A stretch of 64,000 nucleotides of DNA from Streptomyces californicus (GCF_000717645.1 NZ_JNZZ01000015.1:62001-126000), one strand, 5' to 3'; numbered from the stretch's first letter, positions 16,726 through 25,427 are shown. Made by a program: numbers and translations. Notes: generated by a model not told the origin, from the sequence alone.

Positions 16726-17169
16726 ATGACCGCCATGAACGATCATCCGACCACCGTACGATCCGCGACCACCGCCGACCTCGACGAGGTCCTCGCCTTC
16801 TGGAAGACGGCCGCCGAGGGCACCAGCATCAGCGACGACGGCGACGGGATCGCCCGCCTGGTGGAGCGGGACCCGGCGGCGCTGCTGCTCGCCGAGCGGG
16901 ACGGGGTGCTGGTGGGGACGGTCATCGCGGGCTTCGACGGCTGGCGCTGCCACCTCTACCGGCTCGCCGTCCACCCCTCCTCGCGGCGCGAGGGCGTCGG
17001 AAGCACCCTGCTCGCGGCGGCGGAGGAACGATTCGCCGCGCTGGACGGGCGACGGGCCGACGCCATGGTCCTCGACCGGAACGCCGTAGCCCACCACGCC
17101 TGGCGCGCGGCGGGCTACGGGCCCGAGCCGCAGTGGAGCCGCTGGGTGAAGCACCTGGCGGACCGGTGA
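16726..17169 (+). CDS. GNAT family N-acetyltransferase
   Basis: Acetyl-CoA-dependent acyltransferase of 147 aa. The family A motif is seen as YRLAVHPSSRREGVGSTLLAAAEERF (residues about 80-105), with the pantetheine loop R-R-x-G-V-G. The C-terminal DAMVLDRNAVAHHAWRAAGY is the motif-B helix. Start at ATG 16726 or 16735; neither has a strong Shine-Dalgarno. It is 60 bases after the LLM gene and possibly co-transcribed. Substrate unknown. Confidence 0.88.
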   Translation: MTAMNDHPTTVRSATTADLDEVLAFWKTAAEGTSISDDGDGIARLVERDPAALLLAERDGVLVGTVIAGFDGWRCHLYRLAVHPSSRREGVGSTLLAAAEERFAALDGRRADAMVLDRNAVAHHAWRAAGYGPEPQWSRWVKHLADR

Positions 17170-17236
17170 GGGCCGGGCCCGTACGCGGAGGCGGTGACGT
17201 CGCTCCCGCCCCCGTCGACGCGGCGGCGGGTTTACC

Positions 17237-17428
17237 TGCGCGCGGACGCGGTAGGGCGGGGCTCCGCTGGGCAGACGCCCTACGATGACATGCCCCTCCA
17301 CCACGTATTCCTGTCGAAAGGTGTGACCGTCCGCCCATGGGCGAGCCTCCCGGTAGCCGATTCCACCGACCCCGCCGACACCGCGCGGTCCCCGCACCTC
17401 TGCCCGATCATGGGACGGAGGTGAACCG
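17237..17428 (+). other. Structured leader region upstream of the CNNM/CorC-like operon
   Basis: The 259 bases before the first CNNM-like gene hold no clear gene. Visible are a perfect 8-bp stem GTAGGGCG (17251-17258) / CGCCCTAC (17276-17283), a possible -10 box TACGAT at 17281-17286, and a 44-codon frame from ATG 17290 whose stop (17422-17424) falls inside the ribosome site GGAGGTGA, 4 bases before the real start. This could be a leader peptide with translational coupling or a metal-responsive RNA. It does not match the M-box well enough to name it. Confidence 0.4.
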
Positions 17429-18766
17429 ATGATCGAAGTCCTTCTGCTGTTCGTCGCCCTGCTGCTCTGCCTCGCCTGCGGCGCCTTCGTCGCGGCCGAG
17501 TTCTCGCTCACGACCGTGGAGCGCAGCGAGCTCGAACGGGCCGTCGAACAGGGCGACCGGGGCGCTTCGAGCGCCCTCAAGGCCGTCCGGAGCCTCACCT
17601 TCCAGCTCTCGGGGGCCCAGCTCGGCATCACCGTCACCAACCTGGTGATCGGCATGCTCTCCGAACCGTCCATCGCCAAGCTGATCCGCGGCCCCGTCGA
17701 AGCGGCCGGGCTGCCTCCCGCCGCGGCCTCCACCCTGGCCCTCGTCATCGGCACGGCGCTGTCGACGGTGGTCCTGATGGTCGTCGGCGAGCTGGTCCCG
17801 AAGAACTGGGCGATCTCCTCCCCGCTGGCCGTGGCCAAGGCGGTGGCCACCCCGCAACGGATGTTCACCGCCGTGTTCCGGCCCTTCATCAGCCACCTCA
17901 ACAACACGGCCAACCGGATCGTGCGCCGCTTCGGTCTGGAGCCGACCGAGGAGCTGGCCTCCGCCCGCAGCCCGCAGGAGCTGGTGGCGCTGGCCCGGCA
18001 CTCGGCGAAGGAGGGTGCGCTGGAGGCGGACACGGCCGAGCTGTTCGTCCGCACCCTGAACCTCTCCGAACTGACCGCGGAGAACGTGATGACACCGCGC
18101 GTGCAGGTGACGGCGCTGGACGTGCAGGCGACGGCCGAGGACGTCGCCAACGCCACCCGGGCCACCGGCCTGTCCCGGTTCCCCGTCTACCGGGGCAGCC
18201 TGGACACCGTGGTCGGCGTGGCGCACATCAAGGACGTCCTGGCCGTCCCCGCCGACCGCCGCCCCCGTACCCGGGTGTCCGAGCTGCTGCGCGAGCCCCT
18301 GCTCGTACCGGAGACGCTCACCGTGGACAAGCTGCTGGACCGGCTGTCCGGGAAGCTCGCCATGGCCGTGGTGATCGACGAGTACGGCGGTACGGCCGGC
18401 GTCGCGACGCTGGAGGACATCGTGGAGGAAGTCGTCGGCGAGGTCCGCGACGAGCACGATCCGCACGAGACGCCCGATCTCGCCGCGGCGGGTGAGGACG
18501 CCGACGGCCGCTCCCTGTGGTCGGCCGACGGGGCGGCGCGCACCGACCAGCTCCGCCGGATCGGTCTGCGGGTGCCGGACGGGCCCTACGAGACGCTCGC
18601 GGGGCTCATCGCCGCCGAGCTGGGCCGGATCCCCGAGGTGGACGACACCGTCGAGCTGGAGGGGTGGCGGATCGACGTGGTGGACGCGTCGGGCCGCCGG
18701 GCCGCGCGCGCCATGCTGCACGCCCCGGTGCCGGGGCCCGAGGACGAGACGGAGGACGAGCGATGA
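17429..18766 (+). CDS. CNNM/CorC (HlyC-CorC) family membrane protein with CBS pair
   Basis: Membrane protein of 445 aa related to hemolysin C/CorC and CNNM magnesium transporters. Domains in order: DUF21/CNNM transmembrane domain with three to four helices (about 1-190, with VAAEFSLTTVERSELE and VVGELVPKNWAIS), a pair of CBS domains (about 210-340, with VMTPRVQVTALDV and AHIKDVLAV), and a C-terminal CorC_HlyC domain (about 360-435). ATG at 17429 follows GGAGGTGA. Overlaps the next paralogue by 4 bases (ATGA). Mg or Co homeostasis is the usual inference, unproven here. Confidence 0.92.
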   Translation: MIEVLLLFVALLLCLACGAFVAAEFSLTTVERSELERAVEQGDRGASSALKAVRSLTFQLSGAQLGITVTNLVIGMLSEPSIAKLIRGPVEAAGLPPAAASTLALVIGTALSTVVLMVVGELVPKNWAISSPLAVAKAVATPQRMFTAVFRPFISHLNNTANRIVRRFGLEPTEELASARSPQELVALARHSAKEGALEADTAELFVRTLNLSELTAENVMTPRVQVTALDVQATAEDVANATRATGLSRFPVYRGSLDTVVGVAHIKDVLAVPADRRPRTRVSELLREPLLVPETLTVDKLLDRLSGKLAMAVVIDEYGGTAGVATLEDIVEEVVGEVRDEHDPHETPDLAAAGEDADGRSLWSADGAARTDQLRRIGLRVPDGPYETLAGLIAAELGRIPEVDDTVELEGWRIDVVDASGRRAARAMLHAPVPGPEDETEDER

Positions 18767-19782
18767 TCGTTCTCCAGCTCTTCATCGGCTTGCTCACCCT
18801 GGTCGCCAACGCCTTCTTCGTCGGCGCCGAGTTCGCCCTGATCTCGGTGCGCCGCAGTCAGATCGAGCCGGAGGCCGAGGCCGGGAACCGGCGGGCCCGC
18901 AGCGTCATCTGGGGTCTTGAGCACGTCTCCGCGCTGCTCGCCGCCGCCCAGCTCGGCATCACGCTCTGCACGCTGGTGCTGGGCATCGTCGCCGAACCGG
19001 CCATCGCGCATCTGCTGGAGCCGGTCTTCGACGCGGTCGGGGTGCCGCACGGGCTGGTGCACCCGCTCTCCTTCGCCATCGCGCTGAGCGTGGCCACGTA
19101 TCTGCACATGCTGCTGGGCGAGATGGTCCCGAAGAACATCTCGCTGGCCGAGCCGACGCGCAGCGCCCTCGCCCTGGGTCCGCCGCTGGTCGCGATGGCC
19201 CGTGCCCTGCGGCCGGTGATCTTCGCGATCAACGCGTTCGCCAACGCCCTGCTCAAGCTGTTGCGGGTCGAGGCGAAGGACGAGGTGTCCGCGACGTTCT
19301 CGGACAGCGAGCTGGCCCGCATGGTGCAGGACGCCGGGGACGCCGGACTGGTCGACGACCGCTCGGCCCAGCGCCTCCACCACGCCCTGGAGCTGGGCCG
19401 CCGCCCGGTGCGGGACGTGGTGATGCCGGTCGACCGGGTCCTGTACGCCGAGGTCGGCACCACACCGGAGGAGTTGGAGCGGCTGTCGTCGGAGTCCGGG
19501 TTCTCCCGCTTCCCGGTGATGGACCGCGAGCAGCGCATCCTCGGCTACCTGCACGTGAAGGACGCCCTGGACGCGACGCCCCGGGACGTCCCCTTCCCGG
19601 TGTCGGCCATGCGGCCGATCGCCCGCGTACGGACGACGACCCCGCTGGACGACGCGCTGACCGCGATGCGCCGCAGCCGGACCCATCTGGCGGCCGTGCT
19701 CGACGAGGACGGCGGGCTCTCCGGCATGGTCACGATGGAGGACGTGCTCCGCGAACTGGTGGGGCGGCCCGGCGCGCGCTGA
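18763..19782 (+). CDS. Second CNNM/CorC-like membrane protein, without the CorC_HlyC domain
   Basis: 339 aa paralogue of the preceding gene. A DUF21 membrane domain (FFVGAEFALISVRRSQIEPE, LGEMVPKNISLAEP) is followed by a CBS pair (VMPVDRVLYAEVG, GYLHVKDAL, LAAVLDEDGGLSGMVTMEDV). The protein stops right after the second CBS, lacking the C-terminal CorC_HlyC domain of its partner. The 4-base overlap implies tightly coupled expression, so the two may form a heteromer in which only one subunit carries the third domain. Confidence 0.92.
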   Translation: MIVLQLFIGLLTLVANAFFVGAEFALISVRRSQIEPEAEAGNRRARSVIWGLEHVSALLAAAQLGITLCTLVLGIVAEPAIAHLLEPVFDAVGVPHGLVHPLSFAIALSVATYLHMLLGEMVPKNISLAEPTRSALALGPPLVAMARALRPVIFAINAFANALLKLLRVEAKDEVSATFSDSELARMVQDAGDAGLVDDRSAQRLHHALELGRRPVRDVVMPVDRVLYAEVGTTPEELERLSSESGFSRFPVMDREQRILGYLHVKDALDATPRDVPFPVSAMRPIARVRTTTPLDDALTAMRRSRTHLAAVLDEDGGLSGMVTMEDVLRELVGRPGAR

Positions 19783-19795
19783 CCCCGCCCTCCCC

Positions 19796-19839
19796 GTGTC
19801 ACCGCCCCGTCCGGCCTCCGCCGGGCGGGGCGGTGACAC
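19796..19839 (+). terminator. Hairpin terminator after the CNNM operon
   Basis: Stem GTGTCACCGCCCCG (19796-19809) with CGGGGCGGTGACAC (19826-19839), perfect over 14 bp and extendable inward by CCGG/CCGG with one wobble to a 6-base loop. It lies 13 bases after the CNNM stop and just before the promoter of the SGNH gene. Confidence 0.85.
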
Positions 19840-19845
19840 GCGCGG

Positions 19846-19851
19846 TAGGAT
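19846..19851 (+). promoter_or_regulatory. -10 box of the SGNH gene (leaderless transcript likely)
   Basis: TAGGAT ends 9 bases before the ATG at 19861 and no Shine-Dalgarno is present between them. This spacing places transcription initiation at or next to the A of ATG, giving a leaderless mRNA, which is common in Streptomyces. Confidence 0.6.
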
Positions 19852-19860
19852 CGCCGGGCC

Positions 19861-20730
19861 ATGGAACTGAATGCCTCCTACACCAGTCTCGTCGCGGTCG
19901 GCGACTCGTTCACCGAGGGCATGTCGGACCTCCTCCCCGACGGCACGTACCGGGGCTGGGCCGATCTCCTCGCCTCCCGGCTGGCGGCCCGCTCCCCCGG
20001 TTTCCGGTACGCGAACCTCGCCGTGCGCGGCAAGCTCATCAGCCAGATCGTGGACGACCAGGTGGAGGCCGCGGCGGCGCTCCGGCCCGATGTGATCACC
20101 CTGGTCGGCGGGCTCAACGACACCCTGCGCCCGAAGTGCGACATGGGGATGGTCCGGGGGCGGCTGGAGGAGGCCGTGGAGCGGCTCACACCCTCCTGCG
20201 AGCAGCTGGTGCTGATGCGGAGCCCCGGGCGCAGCGGGCCGGTGTTCGACCGGTTCCGGCCCCGGATCGAGGCGCTGTTCGCACTGATCGACGATCTCGC
20301 CGCTCAGCACGGGGCCGCGGTGGTGGACCTCTACTCCGCGCCCTCGCTCGCCGACCCGCGGATGTGGGACGTCGACCGGCTGCACCTCACCGCCGAGGGG
20401 CACCGGCGGGTCGCCGAGGCCGTCTGGCAGGTCCTGGGGCTGCCGCCCGAGCTGGACTGGCGTGCGCGGATGCCGGCGACCGCGCCGCCGCACTGGGCCG
20501 CCCGGCGCACCGAGGACATCCGCTTCGCCCGCCGGCATCTGGGCCCCTGGATCGGGCGGCGGCTCACCGGCCGCTCCTCCGGCGACGGCCGCTGGGGCGC
20601 GCAGTACGACGCGGCGGCCGGCCGGGCCTTCTGGATCACCCCGGCGGACGCCGAGAACCCCGGCCCGGTGACGGGATGGCGACGGGCCGCCTCCCCCGAC
20701 GCCGCGGTGAGCGGTAAGGAGAGCGACTGA
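19861..20730 (+). CDS. SGNH/GDSL hydrolase
   Basis: Cytoplasmic-looking SGNH esterase, 289 aa. Block I with the nucleophile Ser is AVGDSFTEG (residues about 12-20), block II Gly is in NLAVRGKLI, block III Asn is GGLNDTLRP, and the catalytic Asp/His pair is in DVDRLHLTAEGHRRVA (about 165-180). The last 90 residues form a basic extension typical of the actinobacterial relatives. No signal peptide. Probably read from a leaderless promoter. Substrate unknown (acyl ester). Confidence 0.92.
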   Translation: MELNASYTSLVAVGDSFTEGMSDLLPDGTYRGWADLLASRLAARSPGFRYANLAVRGKLISQIVDDQVEAAAALRPDVITLVGGLNDTLRPKCDMGMVRGRLEEAVERLTPSCEQLVLMRSPGRSGPVFDRFRPRIEALFALIDDLAAQHGAAVVDLYSAPSLADPRMWDVDRLHLTAEGHRRVAEAVWQVLGLPPELDWRARMPATAPPHWAARRTEDIRFARRHLGPWIGRRLTGRSSGDGRWGAQYDAAAGRAFWITPADAENPGPVTGWRRAASPDAAVSGKESD

Positions 20731-20804
20731 ACCGGCTGCCGCGCCCGCGCGCTTCGTAGCAAACCACCAACCGGGGTGCGGCGCGGAGCTGCAGGAACCG
20801 CCAG

Positions 20805-20810
20805 TAGAAT
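20805..20810 (+). promoter_or_regulatory. -10 box of purB (leaderless transcript likely)
   Basis: TAGAAT at 20805-20810 ends 8 bases before the GTG at 20819 and there is no ribosome-binding sequence between, so the transcript probably starts at the GTG. Confidence 0.65.
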
Positions 20811-20818
20811 CGGTCCAC

Positions 20819-22261
20819 GTGAACGCCGTGTCTGCGAAGCCTCGCATCCCCAATGTCCTGGCCGGCCGCTACGCCTCCGCGGAGCTGGCCGTCCTGTGGT
20901 CCCCCGAGCAGAAGGTGAAGCTGGAGCGTCAGCTGTGGCTGGCGGTGCTGCGCGCTCAGAAGGACCTCGGGATCGAGGTGCCGGACGCCGCCCTCGCCGA
21001 CTACGAGCGCGTGCTCGACCAGGTGGACCTGGCCTCCATCGCCGAGCGCGAGAAGGTCACCCGGCATGACGTGAAGGCCCGGATCGAGGAGTTCAACGCC
21101 CTCGCCGGCCACGAGCAGGTCCACAAGGGCATGACCTCGCGGGACCTGACGGAGAACGTCGAGCAGCTCCAGATCCGGCTCTCGCTGGAGCTGATGCGCG
21201 ACCGCACCGTCGCCGTGCTGGCCCGGCTCGGCAAGCTCGCGGCCGAGTACCGCGAGCTGGTGATCGCCGGACGCTCGCACAACGTCGCCGCCCAGGCCAC
21301 GACGCTGGGCAAGCGCTTCGCGACCGCCGCCGACGAGCTGCTGGTCGCCTACGGCCGCCTGGAGGACCTGCTCGCGCGCTACCCGCTGCGCGGGATCAAG
21401 GGCCCGGTCGGCACGGCCCAGGACATGCTGGACCTGCTCGGCGGCGACGCGGACAAGCTCGCCGACCTGGAGCGGCGCATCGCCGCGCACCTCGGCTTCG
21501 CCGAGGCGTTCACCTCGGTCGGCCAGGTCTACCCCCGCTCCCTCGACTACGACGTGGTCACCGCGCTGGTGCAGCTCGCCGCGGCGCCCTCCTCGGTGGC
21601 CAAGACCATCCGGCTGATGGCCGGGCACGAGCTGGTGACCGAGGGCTTCAAGCCCGGCCAGGTCGGCTCGTCCGCCATGCCGCACAAGATGAACACGCGC
21701 TCCTGCGAGCGGGTCAACGGCCTGATGGTGATCCTGCGCGGCTACGCCTCGATGACGGGCGAGCTGGCCGGCGACCAGTGGAACGAGGGCGACGTCTCCT
21801 GCTCCGTGGTCCGCCGGGTGGCGCTCCCGGACGCGTTCTTCGCCTTCGACGGGCTGCTGGAGACCTTCCTGACGGTGCTGGACGAGTTCGGCGCGTTCCC
21901 CGCGGTCGTGGCGCGCGAGCTGGACCGCTACCTCCCGTTCCTGGCGACCACCAAGGTCCTGATGGGCGCCGTACGGGCCGGAGTGGGCCGTGAGGAGGCG
22001 CACGAGGCGATCAAGGAGAACGCGGTCGCCTCCGCCCTCGCGATGCGGGAGCGGGGCGTCGAGCGCAACGAACTGCTGGACAAGCTCGCCGCCGACGAGC
22101 GGATCCCCCTGGACCGGGCGCGGCTGGACGAGCTGATGGCCGACAAGCTCTCGTTCACGGGCGCGGCCGGCGACCAGGTGACCTCGCTGGTCGCCCGGAT
22201 CGAGGAGATCGCCAAGCAGCACCCGGAGGCCGCGGGGTACGCCCCGGGCTCGATCCTCTGA
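20819..22261 (+). CDS. purB: Adenylosuccinate lyase
   Basis: Catalyses two steps of purine synthesis: SAICAR to AICAR, and adenylosuccinate to AMP, releasing fumarate. 480 aa, usual for actinomycete PurB. Signature loop with the catalytic Ser is GSSAMPHKMNTRSCERV (residues about 280-296). Others are HEQVHKGMTSRDLTENVEQ with TS and the His-bearing AGRSHNVAAQATTLGKRF. The GTG start is supported by the -10 box 8 bases upstream and the family N-terminus (KPRIPNVLAGRYAS). Confidence 0.97.
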   Translation: MNAVSAKPRIPNVLAGRYASAELAVLWSPEQKVKLERQLWLAVLRAQKDLGIEVPDAALADYERVLDQVDLASIAEREKVTRHDVKARIEEFNALAGHEQVHKGMTSRDLTENVEQLQIRLSLELMRDRTVAVLARLGKLAAEYRELVIAGRSHNVAAQATTLGKRFATAADELLVAYGRLEDLLARYPLRGIKGPVGTAQDMLDLLGGDADKLADLERRIAAHLGFAEAFTSVGQVYPRSLDYDVVTALVQLAAAPSSVAKTIRLMAGHELVTEGFKPGQVGSSAMPHKMNTRSCERVNGLMVILRGYASMTGELAGDQWNEGDVSCSVVRRVALPDAFFAFDGLLETFLTVLDEFGAFPAVVARELDRYLPFLATTKVLMGAVRAGVGREEAHEAIKENAVASALAMRERGVERNELLDKLAADERIPLDRARLDELMADKLSFTGAAGDQVTSLVARIEEIAKQHPEAAGYAPGSIL

Positions 22262-22298
22262 CCCGGCGCGGCCCGCTCCGGACGACCTCCGAGGACGT

Positions 22299-22880
22299 AT
22301 GACCCCCGAAGAGCTGAACGCCGCCCGCGGCCGCATCGTCCCCGATGTGGTCGCGGGCGGTCTGCGCGTGCTCTTCTGCGGCATCAACCCGAGCCTGACG
22401 ACCGCGGTGACGGGCCACCATTTCGCCCACCCCGGCAACAGGTTCTGGCCGGTCCTGCACCGATCGGGGTTCACGCCCCGGCAGTTGCGCCCGGCGGAGC
22501 AGGCCGAGCTGCTCGGCCTCGGGCTCGGCATCACCAACGTGGTGGCGCGGGCCACGGCCCGCGCCGACGAGTTGGACGCGGAGGAGTTCCGCCGGGGCGG
22601 GGCGGATCTGACGGCCAAGGTCGAACGGCTCGCGCCGCGGTGGCTCGCGGTCGTCGGCATCACCGCCTACCGCACGGCGTTCGGGGAGCCCCGGGCCCGG
22701 ATCGGCCCCCAGGACCGTACGGTCGGCGGCGCCCGGGTGTGGGCGCTCCCCAACCCCAGCGGCCTCAACGCGCACTGGACGGTCGCGACCATGGCCGAGG
22801 AGTACGGCCGCCTCCGGAACGCCGTACGCGACGACACCGGGCCGGCGAGGCCCTCGGCCGGAACGCACCGCTCCGGCTGA
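22299..22880 (+). CDS. mug: G/U mismatch-specific DNA glycosylase
   Basis: Base-excision repair enzyme removing uracil or ethenocytosine opposite guanine. 193 aa. Family motif 1 GINPS (residues about 27-31, in LRVLFCGINPSLTTA) with the catalytic Asn, the FAHPGNRFWPVLHRSGFTPR block, and motif 2 NPSGLNAHW (about 150-158) are present. ATG at 22299 has a GAGG box 4 bases upstream. It lies 37 bases after purB on the same strand. The last 15 residues are a divergent tail. Confidence 0.93.
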   Translation: MTPEELNAARGRIVPDVVAGGLRVLFCGINPSLTTAVTGHHFAHPGNRFWPVLHRSGFTPRQLRPAEQAELLGLGLGITNVVARATARADELDAEEFRRGGADLTAKVERLAPRWLAVVGITAYRTAFGEPRARIGPQDRTVGGARVWALPNPSGLNAHWTVATMAEEYGRLRNAVRDDTGPARPSAGTHRSG

Positions 22881-23101
22881 CCGCCCGGGCGGCCCGGACA
22901 GCGTGGGCCGGGCGCCACGGTGTGGGCGGGCGGCCGGTTCCGCAGGCCGGCCCCTACCGGCCGCCGTGCCCCGATACGCCCGGTTCCGCCGCCGCGAGGC
23001 GCCCAGGTTGCGGCTCGATACCGGCTTCCCTCGCTGGTCGCGGGGCACACGGCCACCAAGTACGATCCGGCAGACATGCGCACGAGCTGGGAGGACATAC
23101 C

Positions 23102-24259
23102 GTGGGTCGGCTGACCGGTGGGGACCCGTCCCTGTTGCGGCGGATCAATTCCGCGGTGGTGCTGCACGCCCTGAGAGGGGCCGGCGCCCCCACGCTGACG
23201 GACCTCACGCAGATCACCGGGCTGTCGCGGCCGACGGTCGAAGGGGTTGTCGAGGGGCTGTTCGAGGCGGGTCTCGTCGCCGAGGCCGCGCCCGACGAGA
23301 GCGAGGCCCGGCGTCAGGGCCGACCCGCCCGGAGGTTCCGCTTCCGGGCCGAGGCGGGGCACCTTCTCGGGGTGGAGATCGGTCCGCACCGGGTGTCGGC
23401 GCTCATCTCGGGGCTCGACGGGCGGATCGTCGGGGCCGGCTCCCGGGTGGTGTCGGAGACGGCGGGCGCGGACGACCGGCTCGACCAGGTCCGGGCCGTC
23501 ATCGCGGACGTGCTCCGCCGCACCGGGGTGGCCCGGAGCAGTCTGCGCGCGGTCGGTGTGGGCAGCCCCGGGATCGTCGAGGCCGACGGCACCGTACGGC
23601 TGGGTACGGCGCTGCCGGACTGGACCGGACTCGCGCTCGGGGAGCGGCTGCGCCGTTCGTTCCGCTGCCCGGTCCTCGTGGAGAACGACGCCAACGCGGC
23701 GGCCGTGGCGGAGCATTGGAAGGGCGCGGCAACCGGGACCAACGACGTGGTCTTCGTGCTGGCGGGGCTGAGCCCCGGCGCGGGGTCCCTGATCGGCGGG
23801 CGGCTGCACCGGGGGTTCGGCGGGGCCGCCGGGGAGATCGGCGCTCTGCACCTGCTGGGCCGGGAGGTGACCCCGGAACACCTGCTGTCGACGACGGACA
23901 CGCCGCTGCACCCGCTGGACGAGCAGGCGGTGGCCGTGGTGTTCGCCAAGGCCAAGCAGGGCGACGCGGGGGCCAGGGCGGCGGTCGACCGGTTCCTCCA
24001 GCGGCTGGTGCACGATGTGGCGGCGCTGGTGCTGGCGCTCGATCCGGAGCTGGTCGTGGTCGGCGGCTGGGCCGCCGGACTGGACGGGGTGCTGGAGCCG
24101 CTCCGGAAGGAGTTGGCCCGCTACTGTCTGCGGCCGCCCAAGGTGACGCTGTCGCTGCTCGGGGAGGCCGCCGTCGCGACGGGGGCGCTGCGGCTCGCCC
24201 TCGACCACGTCGAGAAGGACCTGTTCGCCGTCGAGGGGGCCGTGACGGCCGGCCGCTGA
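23102..24259 (+). CDS. ROK family transcriptional regulator
   Basis: 385 aa. An N-terminal winged HTH (residues about 10-65: LLRRINSAVVLHALRGAGAP, TGLSRPTVEGVVEGLFEAGL) precedes a ROK sugar-kinase-like domain (LLGVEIGPHRVSALISGLDG, VLVENDANAAAVAEHWKG, LIGGRLHRGFGGAAGEIGAL). The zinc-binding ROK motif (CxCGxxGCxE) between GEIG and the following Glu is missing: after GEIGALHLLGRE there are no clustered Cys. So this is NagC/Mlc-like in layout but without the zinc site. GTG at 23102 has GGGAGG upstream. Probably senses a sugar derivative. Confidence 0.9.
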   Translation: MGRLTGGDPSLLRRINSAVVLHALRGAGAPTLTDLTQITGLSRPTVEGVVEGLFEAGLVAEAAPDESEARRQGRPARRFRFRAEAGHLLGVEIGPHRVSALISGLDGRIVGAGSRVVSETAGADDRLDQVRAVIADVLRRTGVARSSLRAVGVGSPGIVEADGTVRLGTALPDWTGLALGERLRRSFRCPVLVENDANAAAVAEHWKGAATGTNDVVFVLAGLSPGAGSLIGGRLHRGFGGAAGEIGALHLLGREVTPEHLLSTTDTPLHPLDEQAVAVVFAKAKQGDAGARAAVDRFLQRLVHDVAALVLALDPELVVVGGWAAGLDGVLEPLRKELARYCLRPPKVTLSLLGEAAVATGALRLALDHVEKDLFAVEGAVTAGR

Positions 24260-24385
24260 GCGGCGTGGTCGCACACGGCGGAGCCCGGCCGTGACCGTAC
24301 GCGGCCGAGCACGGCGGGTACGGGACCCGACTCGAACCCGCCGAGGATCTGGCGGGCGCGGGTTGGTCCGGTCCGGCCGGAAAAG

Positions 24386-25153
24386 TCAGGACGCCTGGCG
24401 CTCGGGCTCGTCGTCGTGGCTGATCTCCAGCGCGCCGGAGTCCCCGAAGGTGAGCCGGCAGGTGTCCGCGCGGTAGGTGGCGACGGAGACGGCCGCCGTT
24501 CCGACCGCGGTGAGGTAGCGAGTGGTGACGACCAGGACGGGGGCGCCGGGGAGGCGGTCCAGTTCCTTGGCGTCGTCCGCCCGCGCGGAGCCGAGCTCCA
24601 CGGAGCGGTCCTGGCCCTGCAGGCCGAGCCGGTGCAGCTCGCGCAGGACGGCGCGGGCCCGCACCGGGCCGGACGCCTCGATGGCGGAGAGGTCGGGCAC
24701 GGAGGAGCCGGGGACGTAGACCAGCTCCGCCGCCACCACCTGTCCCTGGGTCTCGCGGATGCGGCGCACCACGTGCACCGGCTCGGCGGGGTCGGTGCCG
24801 AGCGTCGCGGCGACCGGCGCCGGGGCCTTGGCCACGGTGCTGTCGACGGGCTGCCACGCCTCGCCGCCGACGTCGCCCGCCCACTCGTGCGGGGCGGTCG
24901 AGACGGCGACGCCGACGCGCGGCGGGGCGACGGTCGTGCCCACACCGCGGCGACGCTGCAGGCGGCCTTCCAGTTCGAGCTGTTCCAGTGCCTGCCTCAG
25001 CGTGGCGCGCGCGACACCGAACCGTGCCGCGAGGTCCCGTTCGTTGGGCAGGATCTCGCCCACCGCAAAGTCCGAGTCGAGTGCCTCACTGAGCACGGTC
25101 TTGAGGTGCCAGTACTTCGGCTCCTGTACCGATTCCAGCTGCGTGGTCCCCAC
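24386..25153 (-). CDS. GntR family (HutC subfamily) transcriptional regulator
   Basis: 255 aa. The N-terminal winged helix (residues about 12-78: PKYWHLKTVLSEALDSDFAV, PNERDLAARFGVARATLRQA, LEGRLQRRRGVGTTVAPPRV) is followed by a UTRA effector domain (about 95-245, TYRADTCRLTFGDSGALEIS at the end). This is the architecture of DasR and HutC. A palindrome very close to the DasR dre consensus lies 91 bases upstream of its start, suggesting autoregulation. Next to a ROK-family regulator (convergent), which hints at amino-sugar or sugar control. Confidence 0.93.
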   Translation of the reverse strand: MGTTQLESVQEPKYWHLKTVLSEALDSDFAVGEILPNERDLAARFGVARATLRQALEQLELEGRLQRRRGVGTTVAPPRVGVAVSTAPHEWAGDVGGEAWQPVDSTVAKAPAPVAATLGTDPAEPVHVVRRIRETQGQVVAAELVYVPGSSVPDLSAIEASGPVRARAVLRELHRLGLQGQDRSVELGSARADDAKELDRLPGAPVLVVTTRYLTAVGTAAVSVATYRADTCRLTFGDSGALEISHDDEPERQAS

Positions 25154-25243
25154 CCTGTCCTCCGCAATCGCCCAGCGTCTTTCCGCGACGTTATTTATTA
25201 AAGGTTCCTGCCTTAAGTGGAGACCCTAGGACGGCCTACCCCC

Positions 25244-25257
25244 TTGGTCAAGACCAA
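25244..25257. promoter_or_regulatory. DasR-like GntR operator upstream of the GntR gene
   Basis: TTGGTC (25244-25249), AA, GACCAA (25252-25257): a perfect 6-bp inverted repeat with 2-base centre. TGGTC-AA-GACCA matches the dre core TGGTC-TA-GACCA at 10 of 12 positions. It lies in the AT-rich promoter zone (25185-25270) before the GntR gene. It could bind the adjacent GntR protein or the global regulator DasR. Confidence 0.7.
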
Positions 25258-25344
25258 TACTTATTCCGTAACGGAACGAAACGGAACTCTGGCGCAGAGC
25301 GTTCACACGACGTTCGTGATGCCGTGAGGTGGGCGCAGCACGAA

Positions 25345-25373
25345 AGCCCCGCCGACACAAGGACGGCGGGGCT
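25345..25373 (-). terminator. Hairpin terminator after the ECF sigma gene
   Basis: AGCCCCGCCG (25345-25354) pairs perfectly with CGGCGGGGCT (25364-25373) around a 9-base loop, 55 bases beyond the ECF sigma stop and upstream of the GntR promoter region. Confidence 0.8.
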
Positions 25374-25427
25374 CTGACCAGGGGTTCGATGACCCATGAG
25401 GCCGGAGTGGCGCGAGTGCGCCGACCA

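Noticed and set aside
17237..17428. M-box (ykoK) magnesium riboswitch before the CNNM genes
   Set aside because: A GGCTCC motif and the gene context are suggestive, but the order and the conserved internal blocks do not match. Recorded only as a structured leader.
22640..23101. N-terminal extension of the ROK regulator through the mug gene
   Set aside because: The frame overlaps mug out of phase and has shadow composition. GTG 23102 has a ribosome site and fits the family N-terminus.
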